Assembly: GCA_019058245.1 (NCBI GenBank)
Contig: JAHPZJ010000008.1
Span: 1 to 64,000 of the forward strand
Origin: Promethearchaeota archaeon
GTDB taxonomy: Archaea > Asgardarchaeota > Lokiarchaeia > Sigyniarchaeales > SOKP01
Direction: 5' to 3'
DNA: 64,000 nucleotides
The position numbers were made by a program, and so were the translations under genes. Of the stretch, positions 45,870-55,254 are shown in pieces. The stretch's first letter is position 1. Every line of letters begins with the position of its first letter. A model generated the notes under the pieces. It was not told the origin of the DNA. It saw only the letters and a program-made list of their open reading frames with translations, and searched no databases.

Positions 45870-46018
45870 TAATTTTTAACTAAACTCTCTATCAATTTTA
45901 TTTTTATTTTTTGGAGATTACCTATAGCATCAATTTTCTCTCTTTTTATAACTCCAGCATCAACAAGAGGCTGATTATCATTGACAGTGATAATTGATCC
46001 CCCATAATAAATACTCAT
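45866..46018 (-). pseudogene. N-terminal remnant of a YtcJ-type amidohydrolase
   Basis: A 50-residue frame from ATG 46018 to TAA 45866. It reads MSIYYGGSIITVNDNQPL, then VDAGVIKREKIDAIGNL and a lysine-rich tail. The first 35 residues match the beta-sandwich start of amidohydrolases (GGxIITxD..NP..EAV.V..GKI.AIG). The metal-binding barrel is entirely missing, and the 3' end overlaps the stop of the convergent metallophosphoesterase. It is best read as a decayed gene, although a retained small peptide cannot be excluded. Confidence 0.6.
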
Positions 46019-46081
46019 ATCTCATGATCTCTAATATTTTAATCAGCTTAAGAATTCTTAAAAAAGATTATAATAATATTA

Positions 46082-46663
46082 TCATTGTTTTCTCTTAAGT
46101 TTTAATTCTATCGATTTAGCTGCTGCTCTCGTAGTAAAGTTTTTTTTTAGAACTCTAGATTTTGTCTTTAAATCTTTTGCATCTACTTTTTCTACTAATA
46201 TTTGCTGTTTACTTTCCTGCAGTCCTTTTTCTAAGTCATCTATAGGAAGTAAAGCAGTTGAAATACAAAAAAAACTCTTAGATCTACCTTCATTAAATTC
46301 TTGCAACATTTCTTCAAGAAGTTCAATTCTTCGTTTCTGTTGAATTATAAAAGATTCAATTCCTTTCTCTTTAATTAACTTTAGATTTAAAAGTGAGACC
46401 TTATGAGTTATAAATGAATCAAATTTATCCCACTTATCTATCTTTGAGCAAGGAAATTCATTACATTCTGCACACGTCTCAAAATTATGCTTTTTTATAC
46501 AACATGTTATAATTGTACAAGATGGATGTCTATTAATGAAATCAGTTCCGCAACATCCAGGACATCTTGATGGTCCTCTTGTATAATATGTAGGACATAA
46601 CCCGCAATCTAAACCACAACAAGCAATTGTAGGATACTCTTTTAATGGAAATTCTTTAGTCAT
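46082..46663 (-). CDS. DUF3795 cysteine-rich protein
   Basis: 193 residues. The N-terminal half has the DUF3795 pattern: IACCGLDCGLCPTYYTRG, CPGCCGTDF, HPSCTIITCCIKKHN and CAECNEFPCSKI, together with more than twelve cysteines. These probably hold zinc or Fe-S. The C-terminal half is helical and basic (KTKSRVLKKNFTTRAAAKSIELKLKRK shows the basic end, here shortened in meaning to the K/R-rich tail). The family is frequent in anaerobic archaea and bacteria and has no known function. Confidence 0.85.
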   Translation of the reverse strand: MTKEFPLKEYPTIACCGLDCGLCPTYYTRGPSRCPGCCGTDFINRHPSCTIITCCIKKHNFETCAECNEFPCSKIDKWDKFDSFITHKVSLLNLKLIKEKGIESFIIQQKRRIELLEEMLQEFNEGRSKSFFCISTALLPIDDLEKGLQESKQQILVEKVDAKDLKTKSRVLKKNFTTRAAAKSIELKLKRKQ

Positions 46664-46797
46664 AATTTAGTGTTCTAAGTATAGAATTTAATATTTATTA
46701 TTTACTTTTTAAAAAATAAAAAGATTATAAGAAAAATATTAAAGAGATGAAATAATTCTTAGGATTAATCAATAGGGAAAAATGTAATATTAAGAAA

Positions 46798-49140
46798 ATG
46801 AAAGCCTCACTTTTGAAAAAATTTAATTTAATAATTGAAGAAGCTAACGCTTTAAAAGATAAAAGCGATTTTCAAAAAGCTATTAGAAAGTTCCAAGAAG
46901 CATTAAACTTTATCAATGATAAAGTAAAAGAAGAAAGAGATAAAAATACTGAAATTGAGAATATTAATAATGCTATTAATCAAACTTATTCCATCCAAAT
47001 CGATAATATAGTTCAAGGAGGAATACGTTTCACAGCTCAAAAAAAATTTGATAAAGCTAAAGAAGAATTTCAAAATGCCTTAATGATTGTTGAAAAAATT
47101 GACGATCCAGATCTTCAAGGAGCTGAAAAAGATGAGATTAGTAAATTAATAAGTGAGAATGAAATAGAAAAACTTATGTTAAAAGGAATAGAATCAAAAA
47201 AACAGAATAAAACAGATGAAGCTGTAGAAATATTTAAAAGTGCACTGGTTATCGCTGAGGAGATTTATAAATCAGATTTCGCAAATGAAGGTTTGGCGAG
47301 AATTAGAAATGAAATTACAAGTATATATGATTCCAAAATTGATGAGATCGTTGAACAAGGCCAGAAATTTAAAAGTGAAGGTCAAAATGGGAATGCGATT
47401 AAATCCTTTCAAAATGCTCTTCAAACAATTGAAAAATATTTCGATCTGAATGTTAAGAAGGCACTGATTTCTACAATTAAAAAATCTACTAATGAAATCT
47501 ATTCTAACCAAATTAAACCAATTGTTGATAAAGCTAAAGAATTATTAAAACAAAATTTAATTGAACAAGCAATTTCAAAATTTAATGAGGCATTACCTTT
47601 AGCAGATAAAATGTATGATTCTGAGCTTAAAAATTCTGAAATCAAACTTATTGCTGAAGGATTAAATCCAATTTATATAGAGAGGATTAACCCTATAGTA
47701 GAAAAAGGAAAAGAAGTAACTTCTAAAGAAAAATTTGAAGAATCAATAAATTTAATTGATGAAGCTGTTGATCTTTTCCATCAAGCTCTTGATATTGCTC
47801 ATTCTATGGCTGCTTCAGAAAAAAAAGAATTAGAAATTGAAGAAATTAATGAATTAGTTAACAGTGCCTGTAGTTCAGGTATAAATGTAATTAAAGAAAA
47901 ATCAATTCAGTTTATTGTTCAAAAAAAATATGAGGACGCTATAAGTGATCTATATATAGCATTAAGTTTAGCAAAAAGAATGGCATATCCTGAAGAAGAA
48001 AACCCAGAACTTACAAATCTAAAAAACTTAGTTAATAAAGTATATTCTGCTGAGGTTAATGAAGTTGTAAACCACGGTAATAAATTGGTAGAACAAAAGG
48101 AATTTGAAAAAGCAATTGAAACATATAATGAAGCTTTAAATATGACGAACAAAATGTATTTAACTGATGAAATGGAAAAAGAAGTCGGTATGATTAAAAG
48201 TTTAATTTATGAAACTGAATTAAAGCAATTAGTGGGAAAGGGTGGATTAGCAGAAGAACAAAAATTGAAAGAAAAAGAAATTGAAAAACTTAAGAAACGG
48301 TTGGATTATGCTCAATCGATTGATGATCCAGAAAGAAGAGCAACAGAAATGGCTAAAATTAAATTGTTGATAGATAATGTTCATTCTGACGAGATAAAAC
48401 TGTTAATGGAGCAAGGTAATCAACTTGCAGAGATAAAGAAATATGATGATGCCTTCAAATTCTATGAAAGAGCATTGAAAATTAATGAAATGATGGAATC
48501 ACCAGATATTAAAAATAAAGATTTGATTAAAACATCTTATAAAAAAGAACTTATCAATAAGGCTAAATTAGATATTGAAGCTGAAGAATATGATAAAGCA
48601 ATAGAAACTTGCCGAAGAGCTTTAGAGCTTGATGAGATCTTTGTTGAATCCTATTATCACATTGGCCTATCATATAATTATAAAAAAGAATATGATAACG
48701 CAATAGAGAATTTTGAGAAAGCAGTTAGGTATGATAATAAACATGTTACTTCATGGAATTCTATGGGTTTGGCATATGAAGCAAAAGAGGATTATGATAA
48801 GGCTTTAGAGAATTTAGAAAAGACAGTGGAGATTAATCCTAACTTTTCTGAAGGATGGTATAATCTTGGAAATATATTTAAACTAAGAAAGGAATTTGAT
48901 AAAGCTATTACGAATTATAATAAAGCTACAGAGATAACCCCAGAATTTGCAAAAGCATGGTTCTTTAAAGGTGCTGCTTATTTTGATAAGAAGGATTATA
49001 ATAATACTATCCAAAATATTGAAAAAGCAATTAATATTGATCCAAATCTCGCTAAGGAGATTCATCCAATTATTAAAGATTTAAAATCTAATCTTGATAA
49101 ACTTTATGAAAAGCTTTCAGTGTCTTTTATTAATAGATAA
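46798..49140 (+). CDS. Long TPR / three-helix repeat protein
   Basis: 780 residues, soluble. Residues 1-560 contain about eight degenerate units of roughly 60-75 residues, each with a helix like VNHGNKLVEQKEFEKAIETY and NEALNMTNKM followed by a third helix, similar in shape to MIT or divergent TPR hairpins. Residues 590-745 are canonical TPRs (VESYYHIGLSYNYKKEYDNA, SWNSMGLAYEAKEDYDKA, EGWYNLGNIFKLRKEFDKA, KAWFFKGAAYFDKKDYNN). It probably serves as a protein-binding scaffold. No catalytic motif is seen. The start at ATG 46798 has no clear ribosome-binding site. Confidence 0.85.
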   Translation: MKASLLKKFNLIIEEANALKDKSDFQKAIRKFQEALNFINDKVKEERDKNTEIENINNAINQTYSIQIDNIVQGGIRFTAQKKFDKAKEEFQNALMIVEKIDDPDLQGAEKDEISKLISENEIEKLMLKGIESKKQNKTDEAVEIFKSALVIAEEIYKSDFANEGLARIRNEITSIYDSKIDEIVEQGQKFKSEGQNGNAIKSFQNALQTIEKYFDLNVKKALISTIKKSTNEIYSNQIKPIVDKAKELLKQNLIEQAISKFNEALPLADKMYDSELKNSEIKLIAEGLNPIYIERINPIVEKGKEVTSKEKFEESINLIDEAVDLFHQALDIAHSMAASEKKELEIEEINELVNSACSSGINVIKEKSIQFIVQKKYEDAISDLYIALSLAKRMAYPEEENPELTNLKNLVNKVYSAEVNEVVNHGNKLVEQKEFEKAIETYNEALNMTNKMYLTDEMEKEVGMIKSLIYETELKQLVGKGGLAEEQKLKEKEIEKLKKRLDYAQSIDDPERRATEMAKIKLLIDNVHSDEIKLLMEQGNQLAEIKKYDDAFKFYERALKINEMMESPDIKNKDLIKTSYKKELINKAKLDIEAEEYDKAIETCRRALELDEIFVESYYHIGLSYNYKKEYDNAIENFEKAVRYDNKHVTSWNSMGLAYEAKEDYDKALENLEKTVEINPNFSEGWYNLGNIFKLRKEFDKAITNYNKATEITPEFAKAWFFKGAAYFDKKDYNNTIQNIEKAINIDPNLAKEIHPIIKDLKSNLDKLYEKLSVSFINR

Positions 49141-49171
49141 GTATAAAAGAATTAGTAAAAAAGAAAAAAAA

Positions 49172-50788
49172 TTATTCGATTTTCTTTAATTGTCTTATTC
49201 CCATAAAAAGTAAAGGAAGAGCAATCACAATATGAATAGATATGAATAGTATAGTGGGAGTTAATTCCCAAGCAATGAAAATAGGGAACTCCTGCCCTAA
49301 CCAAATTATCAAGAATATAAAACCCATAAACACCCCAATTTGGATTATCATCAGCTTAAAAATGGAAAATCCCATGTGTTTTCCCTTCTCTTCGAATGCT
49401 GGGCTAAATCCTTGAATTCCAATTGCTTCAAGTAGAACTAGTATGCCATATGATAAATAAGCTATGAAAAAAACAACCGCTAAAAATATATCAAATTCAA
49501 ATAGGAAAGTATAGAATATTGTTATTCCTAGAGCTAATATTATATTGATTATTATCATTGCTATAATATAGGAATAAACTAAACCGTTTACATTTCTTGG
49601 ACTCTTTTTATATACCCAAAGTAAGTCTTTACTCCCCACAAAGATGAAACTTCCAAGCATCAGCCCATAGAGCATCCCACCTACGAACACTACGATTAAT
49701 ATTAAAAATCCTCCTGATAATAAATCATTAGCAACTGTTTCTCCCATAGAAAGGGAGTAAATTAGTCCATAAACGCAAGCTAATCCTCCTAAATATATTA
49801 ATTTCATGATATTTTCTTTCTTTCGGAAAAATTCTTTGAATTGGGTGATAACTAAACCTTCCCATTTTGAACCCAAAATACGTCTGTTAAACTTGTAAAA
49901 GCTATTCTCTTTTTCTATTACAGAGGTGAATTTCTCGACGCCGCTCTCAAGTGTGTAGAATTTGTTAGCTCCTTTATAGGATATATATAAAATAAGCACA
50001 GGTACTAAAATTGCAAGTACCAAACTAGCCCAAATATTCAGGATATAGGTATTCAATAATGTAGCATCGAATGTATAAAGAATTATATTTGAGAACCATA
50101 GAGCAGGATACCACATAAAATAGTTTTTTAATTCTGGATGCTCCAAAATGAACTGAAAGCCAAACTGAAGAGAATAAATGAGAGCAACCATGCCAATTGA
50201 TAAGAGAAATAAAAGGGCTTTAGCAATGTCTCTTGCTTTCGCGCTCTGAGTTATTTTATGTTCTATCCAACTCATTAGTATTGTACCAATTAATGTTGCC
50301 ATAAATACAAGACCAAATACACAACAATAAATAACAAAAGTTTGGATGAATGTCAGATTAAATATTGGATTCAACATATTTACAAAAACAGGAGTAAGAG
50401 CAAAGACATAGGAAAAGAGTATTGGAATTTTTCCAAAAAATTCTCCTAAAAAGATATCTCCAGCTGTTACTGGGGATGCTAACAAAATTTCTTTAAAACC
50501 TATCTCAGTCTGACGATAAATATTATTTAATGGGTAGATAAGTATTGCTATAAAAAATATCATCATCAAAAATTCTATAATCATTGCTATAGATGGGATA
50601 ATAAACTCAGAAAGATTCTCCATCCCTGCTATGGTCGGCATAAATAGGTCGAAAATCATAGGACATAGAAAGAACGCCCAGAAGATAAGAATAGAATATA
50701 AAACTATGAAAAATGTTAAACGATTTTTACGAAATTTAGAGGTTCTAACCATTACTTCATTTTTAGCAATTTTCAGCCATAGTGCCAT
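49172..50788 (-). CDS. ABC-2 type transporter permease
   Basis: 538 residues with about 12 hydrophobic helices, for example FFIVLYSILIFWAFFLC and ILVVFVG-type stretches, and periplasm-facing loops of typical ABC-2 export permeases. It is preceded 6 bp upstream by its ATPase gene, so the pair is translationally linked (AGGAAGTGATATGATATGG junction). It probably exports a small molecule or peptide, or remodels the envelope. The substrate is not predictable. A cytosolic segment, KFNRRILGSKWEGLVITQFKE split here, resembles the coupling-helix region. Confidence 0.88.
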   Translation of the reverse strand: MALWLKIAKNEVMVRTSKFRKNRLTFFIVLYSILIFWAFFLCPMIFDLFMPTIAGMENLSEFIIPSIAMIIEFLMMIFFIAILIYPLNNIYRQTEIGFKEILLASPVTAGDIFLGEFFGKIPILFSYVFALTPVFVNMLNPIFNLTFIQTFVIYCCVFGLVFMATLIGTILMSWIEHKITQSAKARDIAKALLFLLSIGMVALIYSLQFGFQFILEHPELKNYFMWYPALWFSNIILYTFDATLLNTYILNIWASLVLAILVPVLILYISYKGANKFYTLESGVEKFTSVIEKENSFYKFNRRILGSKWEGLVITQFKEFFRKKENIMKLIYLGGLACVYGLIYSLSMGETVANDLLSGGFLILIVVFVGGMLYGLMLGSFIFVGSKDLLWVYKKSPRNVNGLVYSYIIAMIIINIILALGITIFYTFLFEFDIFLAVVFFIAYLSYGILVLLEAIGIQGFSPAFEEKGKHMGFSIFKLMIIQIGVFMGFIFLIIWLGQEFPIFIAWELTPTILFISIHIVIALPLLFMGIRQLKKIE

Positions 50789-50794
50789 ATCATA

Positions 50795-51610
50795 TCACTT
50801 CCTATACTTTTTTTCTTTCTTTTTATGAGTTTCACCATTTGGACCATTTTCGCGCCAGGATAATAAGTCCTCAATATGAGTTGCACCCATAATTTTAAGA
50901 TATGCGTCTTCTAAGTCTTTTGCATTTTGAGATTCTATAATTTCTTTAGGGCTACCTTGTAATTTCAATTCTCCTTTATCAATAATTCCAATAATATCAC
51001 AGAGTTCTTCAGCCGCATCAAGCAGATGAGTACATATAAAAATTGTCTTATCAGCTTTCTTGACTAAATCAGAAATGAGGTCCTTGACCATTCTTGCTGC
51101 TGCAGGATCCAGATTTGACGTAGGCTCATCTAAAAAAATAATCTTGGGATCCTGAATTAACGCTGCACATAAACATACTTTTTGCTTCATACCGCGGGAA
51201 TATCCCTCAAGCAAGTCGTTTTCTCGTCCCTCAAGATCAAATATTTCAAGAAGTTCATCAATACGAGTAGATATGGTGACTTTTGGTAAATAATAAAGCT
51301 CACCAATGAATTCCAAGAACTCTTTAGCCGTTAATTTTGCGTATAATCCAGGAGATTCTGGTAAAAATCCGCAAATCATCTTTGCATCATTGGCTTGGGT
51401 GAGAATATTATACCCCCCTACTAAGGCAGTACCACTTGTAGGAGTAATAATGGCATTTAACATCCTAACGGTTGTCGTTTTGCCTGCTCCATTTGGTCCT
51501 AATAGCCCATAGGTAGTACCATATGCGATTTCAATATTTAAGTTCTGCACAGCTCTAATATTACCAAAAATCTTTGTGAGATCTCTGGTAGCTATTGCCA
51601 ATTTTTCCAT
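50795..51610 (-). CDS. ABC transporter ATP-binding protein (ABC-2 type)
   Basis: 271 residues. Walker A GPNGAGKTTT, Q-loop ICGFLPESPGLY, signature LEGYSRGMKQK, Walker B KIIFLDEPTSNLD and H-loop FICTHLLDAAEELCD are all intact. It energises the neighbouring permease. The C-terminal 40 residues are lysine-rich (HKKKEKKYRK). An XRE regulator and a membrane PH-HTH protein precede it in the same direction. Confidence 0.96.
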   Translation of the reverse strand: MEKLAIATRDLTKIFGNIRAVQNLNIEIAYGTTYGLLGPNGAGKTTTVRMLNAIITPTSGTALVGGYNILTQANDAKMICGFLPESPGLYAKLTAKEFLEFIGELYYLPKVTISTRIDELLEIFDLEGRENDLLEGYSRGMKQKVCLCAALIQDPKIIFLDEPTSNLDPAAARMVKDLISDLVKKADKTIFICTHLLDAAEELCDIIGIIDKGELKLQGSPKEIIESQNAKDLEDAYLKIMGATHIEDLLSWRENGPNGETHKKKEKKYRK

Positions 51611-51676
51611 TTTGTATTTTTACACTTCCAAAATTTTTATTTTAATTATTTAATTTTTATTATTTTTTTTTTTATT

Positions 51677-52096
51677 TTAATCTTCAGCTTCTTTTTCGAA
51701 TAAATCCTCAAATTCCTTTCTTAATTCTTTAGCAATTTTGACTAATAATTTTTCGTCATAACTTGAATTTAACTGTTCATCATCTATTTCACTCAATGAA
51801 GCTAGCTTTTCGAAGCCAATATTAGCCACTTCAGCAATTTCTTTTAATTCTGCTAATGATTTACCCTCTAAGATATCTTTAATTATTGGTTCTTGATAAA
51901 ATATATTTTCTAGTGATTTTTGAAAAATTTCAGTCAATTTAAAGGATAACGTTAATGATGGGTTATAATCCCCTTTCTCCAAATAATAGATCGTTTGACG
52001 AGAAACACCTACTTCATCAGCTAATTGTTGCTGCGTTAAGCCAAGTTCTTCTCTGAAATCTTTAACTCTTGACTTAATTGATTTTTTAAATTTCAA
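51677..52096 (-). CDS. XRE-family helix-turn-helix regulator
   Basis: 139 residues. HTH_3 at 12-62: VKDFREELGLTQQQLADEVG, then VSRQTIYYLEKGDYNPSLTL. An acidic helical tail (LFEKEAED) follows. Start TTG 52096, 8 nt after GGTG, a good ribosome-binding site. It sits 66 bp upstream of the ABC ATPase and is probably the local regulator of the transporter. It shares the YNPSLxLxxxxxEI/VxQ pattern with the HTH of the next gene upstream. Confidence 0.92.
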   Translation of the reverse strand: MKFKKSIKSRVKDFREELGLTQQQLADEVGVSRQTIYYLEKGDYNPSLTLSFKLTEIFQKSLENIFYQEPIIKDILEGKSLAELKEIAEVANIGFEKLASLSEIDDEQLNSSYDEKLLVKIAKELRKEFEDLFEKEAED

Positions 52097-52168
52097 GTAT
52101 TTCTCACCACTCTTTTACTTTTTTTGGAGTTAAAATAATCACAATAATAATAAAAAAAATATTGAATT

Positions 52169-52996
52169 TTATACCAATTTAAACAAATCTTCTATTTTAC
52201 ACTGAAGTACTTCCGCAATTCTATACGCTAATGCTAAACTAGGATTATACCGCCCTTCTTCTAAGAAATTTATAGTTTGAACTGGAACACCAACCTTTTC
52301 AGCTAAAGCTGCAACAGAGATATTAATATCTTCTCTTTTTTCTTTAATAGTTGTTTTTAAATGCTCTCCTTCTCGCATTTTCGAAAGGACATAACTAATA
52401 AAGTTGTCAAATGCAAGTTCTTCCGGTTTGAAAATTTTATCTTCTAATCCACTTGGTATTGCCGAATATTTAATTATTCTTTCCTTTATTTTTTCCTCAA
52501 TAATAGTAGGGTTCAATAAGCCAGGAATATAACCTTCTGGACGGGCAATACCATGTTGTGCACTCGCAGCTGCTGCACTAGATCCTGCTGTTTCAATCTT
52601 CACTGTAAATGTTTTAAACATCCTGTCAAAAACTCCGTTAGTGATATTTATATTTTGAATTCTACTAAAAGGAATAGTCGCTCGAGTTCTGTTAAAAACT
52701 CCGTGATGAATTACTATATCATTTTCTAATATTCCAAAGGAAAACATCCTTACATATCGATAAGAATACCAGATTATTGATAATAAAACTACGAAAAATG
52801 GAATCACCACCGAATAAAAAAGTATCCATATCATCCATTCGAATAGGAATTCTGGTTCAAAATAGTACACTAACCACAATGTCAAGACCATCCACGATGT
52901 GTAAAATAAAAGATAACCAATAATAGTCTTAAAGATCTGCTTTTTCGCATAATTTCGAGAAATCGTTCCTTCATATATTTGATTTTTTTCGCTCAT
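52169..52996 (-). CDS. Membrane PH-domain (bPH2/DUF304) protein fused to an XRE HTH
   Basis: 275 residues. Two membrane helices near the N-terminus (IIGYLLFYTSWMVLTLWLVYY and WILFYSVVIPFFVVLLSIIWY, each stated by its ends), then a bPH2/YdbS-like domain: DIVIHHGVFNRTRATIPFSRIQ and NGVFDRMFKTFTVKIETAG. Residues 210-275 are an XRE HTH (ISVAALAEKVGVPVQTINFL, EEGRYNPSLALAYRIAEVLQ). A ribosome-binding site TGGAGG precedes ATG. A membrane-tethered transcription factor or sensor is implied. It is first in the operon with XRE and the ABC genes. Confidence 0.87.
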   Translation of the reverse strand: MSEKNQIYEGTISRNYAKKQIFKTIIGYLLFYTSWMVLTLWLVYYFEPEFLFEWMIWILFYSVVIPFFVVLLSIIWYSYRYVRMFSFGILENDIVIHHGVFNRTRATIPFSRIQNINITNGVFDRMFKTFTVKIETAGSSAAAASAQHGIARPEGYIPGLLNPTIIEEKIKERIIKYSAIPSGLEDKIFKPEELAFDNFISYVLSKMREGEHLKTTIKEKREDINISVAALAEKVGVPVQTINFLEEGRYNPSLALAYRIAEVLQCKIEDLFKLV

Positions 52997-53330
52997 TTTT
53001 TTCCTCCATTTTTTTTTAATTTTTTATTTATGTAAACTTTAATTATACTAGGATATTGTTATTATAAATCCTACAACATTAATTTTTAAAAAAATATTTC
53101 CTATGTAATATTTATTGATGTTGATATTTAAATGTTTCTATCCTGATCTGAGTTCAAGGATTAGAAAGGCTAAAATCATAATTTGACTGATGTAAAGTAT
53201 AATTTACATCCCTATTAATATCAATATTTTGCTATAAACTATATTTTTATATGTTTTTATTTGTGTTCATTTTTAATGTTGCTTTCCTATTTTTTTTTTT
53301 ATTTAAATATATTTATTCTCAATAGATATT
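52997..53330. other. Divergent regulatory region, 334 bp
   Basis: Between the PH-HTH operon (leftward) and the ATP-cone gene (rightward). It contains the perfect palindrome at 53189-53210, several AT-rich TATA-like stretches and a T-run at about 53290-53301. No RNA or protein gene is recognised. Confidence 0.55.
53189..53210. promoter_or_regulatory. 22-bp palindrome, candidate operator for the XRE regulators
   Basis: GATGTAAA-GTATAA-TTTACATC: 8-bp perfect arms separated by 6 bp. It is placed in the divergent intergenic region upstream of two HTH proteins that probably dimerise, which fits an XRE operator. It could instead belong to the ATP-cone gene. Confidence 0.5.
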
Positions 53331-53762
53331 GTGTCAGTACAAGGAGATAAAATTGAAAAAACAAACACAGATCTTAGGAAATTTTTGCCATTAGTACTCA
53401 CTAGGTTTGGTACTAGTATTTTTAATCCCGAACTTATCTATCAATCCTTACTAAAAGAAACCAAAATATCAAAAAATGATGCTCATAAGATAATGGAACA
53501 CGTAATTCGATTTTTAATCTCTGCGAACTTGAAAATTATCACCGCTCCATTAATCAGGGAAGTAGTTAACGTACATCTCTTAAAAAACGGATTCGAAAGA
53601 GAAAGATTGCAATATACTCGAATTGGATTACCTTATTTTGACTTGAACGAGATTTTTACCAATACTGAAAATCTTCAAAACTGTGAAGACGTCGTTTCAA
53701 AAATTCTTAACTGGGTTATTGAGGAGTATTATGCTGTAGACAAGTTAATCGAGGAACGATAA
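53331..53762 (+). CDS. ATP-cone-like domain protein
   Basis: 143 residues (GTG start). The stretch SIFNPELIYQSLLKETKISKN followed by VIRFLISANLKIITAPLIRE and LLKNGFERERLQYTRIGLP has the helix order and I-x-x-x-V, Y-R/I-G spacing of ATP-cone domains, which bind ATP/dATP in ribonucleotide reductases and NrdR. Here it stands alone with no reductase domain nor NrdR zinc ribbon. A nucleotide sensor is possible. The relationship is by pattern and moderate. Confidence 0.6.
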   Translation: MSVQGDKIEKTNTDLRKFLPLVLTRFGTSIFNPELIYQSLLKETKISKNDAHKIMEHVIRFLISANLKIITAPLIREVVNVHLLKNGFERERLQYTRIGLPYFDLNEIFTNTENLQNCEDVVSKILNWVIEEYYAVDKLIEER

Positions 53763-53818
53763 TTTTGATTCCTACCTTTTTTTATTATAATAGGTATTTA
53801 TATACGATTAATAAATGC

Positions 53819-55087
53819 TTATAATAATAGAGCCCTAAAGAATTTTGGACTTAGTGTTATTTTTGAAAGGGTAGGAAGTTTACCAAACCATTTTTCTCCA
53901 ACATATCTATCATTACTGGTATTATGAGTTGATAAATCGTGATTGATATATGCTTCATAAATGTATTGTCTTGCTAACTTATTTTCTTTAAGAAGTTCTG
54001 TATATAATCTCCATAATGTCTTTACATGAGAGCCTTCATTATAAATCAAGTACTCAAGGGCATTTCCATTTTTATAATATGTCAAAAGAACACGTCTTAC
54101 TTCTTCATCATACTTATGTAATTCAGAGTTGGTAAAGTTACTATCCTTTTCAAGTAAGGGTATTAGAGTCTTAGTTGCTATATCTGCACATGCTACACCT
54201 GATAATAATCCTTCGTAAAAAAAGGCAGTGACTAATCCTGCTGCTTCACCAAGAACGAGAACTCGGTCTTTAGTGAAACTTTTAATAGGGTGTTTGGATA
54301 TATCTCCCACTACTGCAGTCGATAAATCATATTTCAATCCATTCAAAACAGGTTGGATTGGTTTATAATTATTTAAAATTCTCTCGAGTTTAGAAAGGAT
54401 ACTTTCTTTAGTTTCACCCTTCTGACCTAAATATCCAGTAGAAATACGCTCCACTCCCTTGTTAAAGAAGAAAGGACCATCACGCGAAATTTTAGGATTA
54501 ATATGAAAGGTATAATCATACTCTAAATTTTCATTGATTTTATCCTCATCACCAAATAAATGGAGAAAAGTCCCTATGTAATGATCTGGAATTTCAAATC
54601 CTAAAGATCTTTGTAAATCAAAACCACGTGAGCCAGTTGCTAAAGCTAGGACTTTAGTTGTATATAATTCTCCCTTATCATTTATTATTTCTAAGTGATC
54701 AGTGTGCCTATTAATTTTAGAGATTTTTTCATTTGCTTTAAATTCACCTCCCTGTTCTTCAAGTTGATTAATCAGTACCTCTATAATATTTTCTGTATAG
54801 CAAATATTTCCTAGAGGAATTCCAAATTCTTTAGAATCAATAACACCATTGAACTCATCACTCATATAATTAGATTTAATGTGGAGACTTGGAAAGATTT
54901 TTTTATTATTCCAATCAATTTCATCTTTAATAAAGGGTCTATTATGTTCAGGAAAAATATTCGTTTTTATTGGAATTTCTTTATGGTAATCTTGAGTTTC
55001 AATTAGAAGCGTTTTAGCGTATTTTGAGATTTTGGATGCAAATGTTGCACCTGCAATTCCCGCACCAATAATAATTACATCATACAT
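53819..55087 (-). CDS. FAD-dependent oxidoreductase, geranylgeranyl-reductase-like
   Basis: 422 residues. MYDVIIIGAGIAGATFASKIS is the dinucleotide-binding Rossmann fold, VLALATGSRGFD the second motif, and RVLVLGEAAGLVTAFFYEGLLSGV the GD/GE-A-A-G loop of the geranylgeranyl reductase/PHBH superfamily. Archaeal geranylgeranyl reductases saturate membrane-lipid isoprenoids, which would suit this organism, but the family also includes other flavin oxidoreductases. The second Gly-Asp is GE here (LGEAAG), which is usual for GGRs. No lipid gene is adjacent. Confidence 0.85.
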   Translation of the reverse strand: MYDVIIIGAGIAGATFASKISKYAKTLLIETQDYHKEIPIKTNIFPEHNRPFIKDEIDWNNKKIFPSLHIKSNYMSDEFNGVIDSKEFGIPLGNICYTENIIEVLINQLEEQGGEFKANEKISKINRHTDHLEIINDKGELYTTKVLALATGSRGFDLQRSLGFEIPDHYIGTFLHLFGDEDKINENLEYDYTFHINPKISRDGPFFFNKGVERISTGYLGQKGETKESILSKLERILNNYKPIQPVLNGLKYDLSTAVVGDISKHPIKSFTKDRVLVLGEAAGLVTAFFYEGLLSGVACADIATKTLIPLLEKDSNFTNSELHKYDEEVRRVLLTYYKNGNALEYLIYNEGSHVKTLWRLYTELLKENKLARQYIYEAYINHDLSTHNTSNDRYVGEKWFGKLPTLSKITLSPKFFRALLL

Positions 55088-55243
55088 AGAAAATTACTCT
55101 TCTCAAATGAATTAGAATAATTTGTTATAATTATCCTATTGATTTTAAATTTTAGTTAGAAAGTTTTTATAGGTGTGTATTCGTAGATATCATGAATAAA
55201 AATTTTTATAATTTAAACAAAAAAAAAATTTAAATATAATAAA

Positions 55244-55248
55244 GGTGG
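55244..55248 (+). promoter_or_regulatory. Ribosome-binding motif GGTGG that points to an ATA start
   Basis: GGTGG with 7 nt between GGTG and ATA at 55255, the same spacing as at 1066-1077. Confidence 0.5.
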
Positions 55249-55254
55249 TAAATT

